This document shows positions 4,615 through 7,697 of a stretch of DNA of 7,697 bases, in pieces. Numbering within the stretch: position 1 is the stretch's first letter; each line of letters opens with the position of its first letter. The stretch lies in the NCBI GenBank assembly GCA_008933525.1, contig WBUV01000141.1:1-7697 (forward strand), given 5' to 3'. Below the pieces are notes generated by a model, which saw only the letters and a program-made list of their open reading frames with translations, was not told the DNA's origin and did no database searches. The translations under genes and the position numbers were made by a program. Origin of the DNA: Bacteroidales bacterium. GTDB taxonomy: Bacteria > Bacteroidota > Bacteroidia > Bacteroidales > Tenuifilaceae.

Positions 4615-7452
4615 CTACCAACACGATTGCCATGTAGTTCCGTCCCATACTTTTAACTTATTATCGTTATCGTCAAAATAAACTGTTCCTTTTGCAGGAC
4701 TTGCTGGTGCTGAGGTTTGTGGCTGAAGAACCATAAAGTCGCGAACGTTAACAGAGGCATTAAACTGCAATTTCTCGCTATCAAATTCTCCATAAATGAG
4801 GGTTTTGTTTGAAGCGTTAGCAATATGTAATTTGCTACTACCAGTTTCGGAATAACCCGCATTATAACCAATAAAAACATTTCCAGAACCAATAATTGAA
4901 TAACCAGCACCAGTTCCTAAAATGGTATTATTATCGCCTGAACCTCCTAAATTATTAGCATATGATCCTAGAATTAAATTACCACTACCACCAGAACGTT
5001 CATAGGCTGCAAGCGTTCCAAGAAAAGTATTATTAGTGCCAGAGGCCAGGTATTCACCTGCTGTGTGGCCAATTATTGTATTACTGTGGTCCGTAGAATT
5101 ATAACCAGCATTTCGTCCAATAAAAATATTTCCAGAGCTACCAAGATTTAATCGGCCAGCATCGTTGCCAATAAAGATATTATTTGTACCATCTTCATTG
5201 CTGTAACCGGCTCCCTGTCCAATAAAATTATTGCTCCATCCAACGGTATTATTTATACCGCTTTCGTGACCAATAAAAACATTATGATGACCCTCGGAAT
5301 TACTCCTTCCACTTAAATACCCCATAAAAACATTATAGGTGCCTACTGTATTTTCAAATCCAGCATTATAACCAATGAAAGTATTAAAGTTTGTCCTATT
5401 TCTGAAGCCACTTCCTTTACCAATAATTACATTATAATTACCAGTAACTCCTGTAAAGCCGTCAGGATTAAACCCTGTACTATCACCTATGTATACGTTA
5501 CTTTCACCATTGGCATTAAATCCTGATCTGTACCCCATAAACACATTACTTATTCCAACCTCGTGGTTATATCCAGATTGATAACCAATAAATGTATTGT
5601 AGTTTGAATAAGTATTATAGCCTGCCTCGTATCCTAAAAAACAGTTGTAACTTGCAAATGCATTTTTGCGTCCTGTATTAAAACCAATAAGAGTATTGTA
5701 ACTCCCAGTAGAGTTTTCAGAGCCTGCACCTTTGCCAATAAAAACATTGCTATTCCCTTGACTCAAATAACCTGTACTATCGCCTATAAAGACATTATTT
5801 TTACCGTTCAAATTGGTGTACCCTGTTCTAAATCCAAGAAAAACATTGCTACTCCCAGCGGTATTGCTATACCCGGCAAAATATCCCATAAAGGAATTAT
5901 AGTTACCTTCTGTGTTTTCGTGCCCTGTTCCGGAACCTAAAAAGGTATTAAAAGAGCCATTATTATTTTTTCCAGCTCTCCATCCTAGAAATACATTTTG
6001 TCCTCCTGTAAAGTTATTCATACCTGCCTCGTAACCAATCATAACATTGAAAAATGCATTCGAGCTATATCCTGCATTATATCCCATATAACAATTTAAT
6101 TCTCCTGTATTATTTCCAAATCCAGCCTGATAGCCTATAAATGTATTGTAAAGGCCCGTAACATTCTCTCGTCCTGCAGCTTTTCCAATAAATACATTAT
6201 AGTTAGCCTGATTGTTTAGGCCAGAACTATCTCCAATAAAAACATTATTATTCCCACCAAAATTGTACCTGCCACACTCATTTCCAATAAAAACATTATT
6301 CCGCCCGGTGGTATTAGATTCACCGCAATTAAAACCCATAAATGTATTGTTCTGACCAGTAGTATTGCCCTTCCCCGTTTGATATCCAATAAAAGTATTA
6401 TAGCTAGCGCTATTGCTGAGACCAGCTTTATATCCCATAAATGTATTCCAACTCCCATTTGCGTTTTCTAAACCTGATTGAAATCCAATAAAGATATTCT
6501 CCTTTCCTGTTGTTAGCGATTTACCAGATTGATAACCCAAGGTTGAGTTATATTGTCCCAACAGGGATATATTCTGTCCGCTTTCATGCCCTATAAAATA
6601 ATTATCTGGGGTGATATTAAGGAACTGTGATGCTCCTGTTTTTCCTTGAGTACTAATTCCCCCTACTGCAAAACCACCTTTTGCACCTTTGGTGCCATTT
6701 TCTTTAACATAAACCCTAGTGCTATCGGCTGTTACTCTCAGTAAATCAATGTTACCCACTTTACTTTGAGTGCTTAAACCACCCACAGCAAATCCTCCTT
6801 TAGCCCCTTTAATGCTACTGGTATCGATATAAATCCTTGCACTATCCGATGTAATTCTCAGATACTCCACTTCGCCTTTACCCTGTGTGCTTAATCCTCC
6901 AACAGCAAACCCGCCCTTAGCACCTTTTGATGCAGCATTATCTTCCACATACATCCTTACGCCACTCTGGTAAACAGCAAATACAATTTTTCCATCCTTA
7001 TTCCGAACTACAAAAATTGGTTCCTCTTCGGTTGCTGTGGGGCTACTTGCAATTTCGTTTGTGTTACCAGCAAACAGTGCATAAGGCACGGCCTGCAAAG
7101 GCTGAATCCCCATCACTGTATATGATGCAGCACTACCCACCTTAACCTCCAACTTAAGGCTTATTTGATTTTCGGTCCATGGGATTGCAGAAAAAGTTCC
7201 AGTAATTTCGCCTCCTTCCCCCACAACCAAGGCCACCAAACCATTTGCACTAGTGGTAAGTGTGTGTGTTTCACTATAGTGCGTTACAGAACCTTCGCTA
7301 TTCGTTAAGCTTACCCGCAACTTAACATCCTGATTTGCCAACACCTGATCATTGGCATTACGAAGCACCGCCTGATAGCTAAAGCCTTTTGGGGTCTGGG
7401 AAAATGCAAAAGTTGAAATAACCCCAAACATCAACATCAAGATCTTTTTCAT
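4615..7452 (-). CDS. Secreted solenoid-repeat protein, paralogue lacking the S74 domain (945 aa)
   Basis: Probable surface or extracellular fibre-like protein of unknown ligand. Parts: signal peptide 1-18 (cut before Gln19); N-terminal module 19-128 ending AVPYALFA, 74/128 identical without gaps to the downstream protein when the signal is included; a linker with EEPIFVVRNKDGK; three KGAKGGFAVGG repeats starting at 176, 215 and 255; 35 solenoid units (285-874, exactly 590 residues) of mostly 16-17 residues with Gly at unit position 4 in all 35 and a final Asn in 34; a cap (LHIANASNKTLIYGEF); and a short end module with SPAKGTVYFDD and KLKVWDGTTW, closing in Ser-Cys-Trp. It lacks the collagen-like tract, the S74 chaperone and the coiled coil of its neighbour, and no type IX sorting domain is visible. 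The start is the ATG of the signal peptide, without a Shine-Dalgarno. It lies 121 bases before the paralogue with no terminator between, so cotranscription is possible. Family assignment is firm, function inferred. Confidence 0.94.
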   Translation of the reverse strand: MKKILMLMFGVISTFAFSQTPKGFSYQAVLRNANDQVLANQDVKLRVSLTNSEGSVTHYSETHTLTTSANGLVALVVGEGGEITGTFSAIPWTENQISLKLEVKVGSAASYTVMGIQPLQAVPYALFAGNTNEIASSPTATEEEPIFVVRNKDGKIVFAVYQSGVRMYVEDNAASKGAKGGFAVGGLSTQGKGEVEYLRITSDSARIYIDTSSIKGAKGGFAVGGLSTQSKVGNIDLLRVTADSTRVYVKENGTKGAKGGFAVGGISTQGKTGASQFLNITPDNYFIGHESGQNISLLGQYNSTLGYQSGKSLTTGKENIFIGFQSGLENANGSWNTFMGYKAGLSNSASYNTFIGYQTGKGNTTGQNNTFMGFNCGESNTTGRNNVFIGNECGRYNFGGNNNVFIGDSSGLNNQANYNVFIGKAAGRENVTGLYNTFIGYQAGFGNNTGELNCYMGYNAGYSSNAFFNVMIGYEAGMNNFTGGQNVFLGWRAGKNNNGSFNTFLGSGTGHENTEGNYNSFMGYFAGYSNTAGSSNVFLGFRTGYTNLNGKNNVFIGDSTGYLSQGNSNVFIGKGAGSENSTGSYNTLIGFNTGRKNAFASYNCFLGYEAGYNTYSNYNTFIGYQSGYNHEVGISNVFMGYRSGFNANGESNVYIGDSTGFNPDGFTGVTGNYNVIIGKGSGFRNRTNFNTFIGYNAGFENTVGTYNVFMGYLSGRSNSEGHHNVFIGHESGINNTVGWSNNFIGQGAGYSNEDGTNNIFIGNDAGRLNLGSSGNIFIGRNAGYNSTDHSNTIIGHTAGEYLASGTNNTFLGTLAAYERSGGSGNLILGSYANNLGGSGDNNTILGTGAGYSIIGSGNVFIGYNAGYSETGSSKLHIANASNKTLIYGEFDSEKLQFNASVNVRDFMVLQPQTSAPASPAKGTVYFDDNDNKLKVWDGTTWQSCW
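4831..6600 (-). repeat. Solenoid repeat array of the 945-aa protein (35 units)
   Basis: Residues 285-874 split into 35 units: 22 of 17 residues, 11 of 16, one of 18 (the first) and one of 22 (unit 23, with a loop-like insertion). Gly at position 4 occurs in every unit, Gly at position 8 in 33, and Asn closes 34. The array starts with the same YFIGH unit as in the paralogue and ends in a related cap (KLHIAN versus KLYIDN). Confidence 0.9.
6607..6927 (-). repeat. KGAKGGFAVGG repeats of the 945-aa protein (3 copies)
   Basis: Copies begin at residues 176, 215 and 255 (period 39 and 40). The middle copy has STQSK in place of STQGK. The last runs into FLNITPDN and the solenoid exactly as in the paralogue, so the junction is conserved while copy number differs by one. 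Confidence 0.9.
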
Positions 7453-7482
7453 TGTATCATGATTTATGTTATCACTTATTTA

Positions 7483-7501
7483 ATGCGACTTATTATCGCA
7501 T
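7483..7501 (-). promoter_or_regulatory. Leader hairpin before the 945-aa gene
   Basis: A perfect 6-bp inverted repeat (ATGCGA and TCGCAT) around a 7-base loop lies 30 bases upstream of the ATG. It is more GC-rich than its surround. No T run follows on the minus strand, so it is not an intrinsic terminator. It could be an operator half-site pair or a leader hairpin; the sequence does not decide. Confidence 0.35.
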
Positions 7502-7528
7502 CAAATTAAAATCAAACAGAAAAGGCAA
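7502..7528 (-). promoter_or_regulatory. Weak promoter candidate of the 945-aa gene
   Basis: On the minus strand TTAATTTG (7509-7502) matches five of six fixed bases of TAnnTTTG, and a TTTTTTG run ends with TTG at 7528-7526. The spacer is only 16 bases, shorter than the usual 19-21, so this pair is doubtful. The gene may instead be read from further upstream. Confidence 0.25.
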
Positions 7529-7578
7529 AAAAGGAAGGCTAATAAAATCCTATAAATAATAGAAAAGCAATTAAAAAA

Positions 7579-7697
7579 CTATTTAAATCTAACTCCAATG
7601 ACAACCTGATCGTCAACCTGATCGAGCTTTCCTCGCCAGCGATTTGCCTCATCAGCAATTAGTGTTTCCTGCTCCTGCATTGGCTTGGTATGAATAC
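7579..7697 (-). CDS. C-terminal end of an unidentified gene (partial, 38 codons visible)
   Basis: Reading the minus strand back from a TAG stop at 7579-7581 gives an open frame to the window edge. The visible peptide starts IHTKPMQEQETLIADEANR and ends DQVVIGVRFK. The composition is balanced and charged, with Trp and few rare residues, which fits real coding sequence, and the frame ends before a clearly noncoding AT-rich gap. The start lies beyond the window. An ending of alternating hydrophobic residues (VVIGVRF) plus a terminal Phe-Lys could be the last strand of an outer-membrane beta-barrel, but 38 residues are too few to say. It is 126 bases upstream of the 945-residue gene on the same strand, so it may or may not share its transcript. 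I do not recognise the family. Confidence 0.6.
   Translation of the reverse strand, partial: IHTKPMQEQETLIADEANRWRGKLDQVDDQVVIGVRFK

Noticed and set aside
7529..7578. Terminator after the partial upstream gene
   Set aside because: Only a 4-bp A/T-rich stem (CTAT/ATAG) and scattered T runs are present, too weak to call.

Overview
The window looks like a piece of a Bacteroidota (Bacteroidetes) chromosome. The AT-rich gaps, genes without Shine-Dalgarno sequences, signal peptides ending in Ser-Gln, a TTG/TAnnTTTG-type promoter candidate, and an N-terminal module ending AVPYALFA (common in secreted Bacteroidota proteins) all point that way. Genus cannot be told from the sequence. Everything supported as coding lies on the minus strand, so transcription runs from high to low coordinates.

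Layout in transcription order: (1) 7697-7579, the last 38 codons of an unidentified gene whose start lies outside the window. (2) A 126-base gap with a weak promoter candidate and a 6-bp leader hairpin. (3) 7452-4615, a 945-residue secreted repeat protein. (4) A 121-base gap with a better promoter candidate and a 7-bp leader hairpin. (5) 4493-150, a 1447-residue paralogue. (6) A strong intrinsic terminator at 137-109. (7) 108 bases with nothing recognisable.

The two large proteins are tandem paralogues built from shared modules. Each has a signal peptide, an N-terminal domain (74 of 128 residues identical without gaps), a block of 39-40-residue KGAKGGFAVGG repeats, and a long solenoid of 16-17-residue units (xFxGYxxGxxNxxGxxN). 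I count 32 units in the large protein and 35 in the smaller one. They differ in their ends. The large protein adds a collagen-like Gly-X-Y tract flanked by two copies of a tryptophan-rich module, and ends in a peptidase-S74 type intramolecular chaperone with a visible Ser-Lys dyad plus a coiled coil. The smaller lacks both and ends in a short WDG-type module and Ser-Cys-Trp.

The best reading is a pair of fibre-like, probably trimeric cell-surface or extracellular proteins, one with a self-releasing folding domain. Function (adhesion, matrix, cell-cell contact) and the route across the outer membrane are not shown by the sequence. The most interesting points are the alternative C-termini on a common shaft, a higher-order repeat of about nine units in both solenoids, and a potential D-S-(A/T) O-glycosylation site at a fixed place in several KGAKGG repeats.
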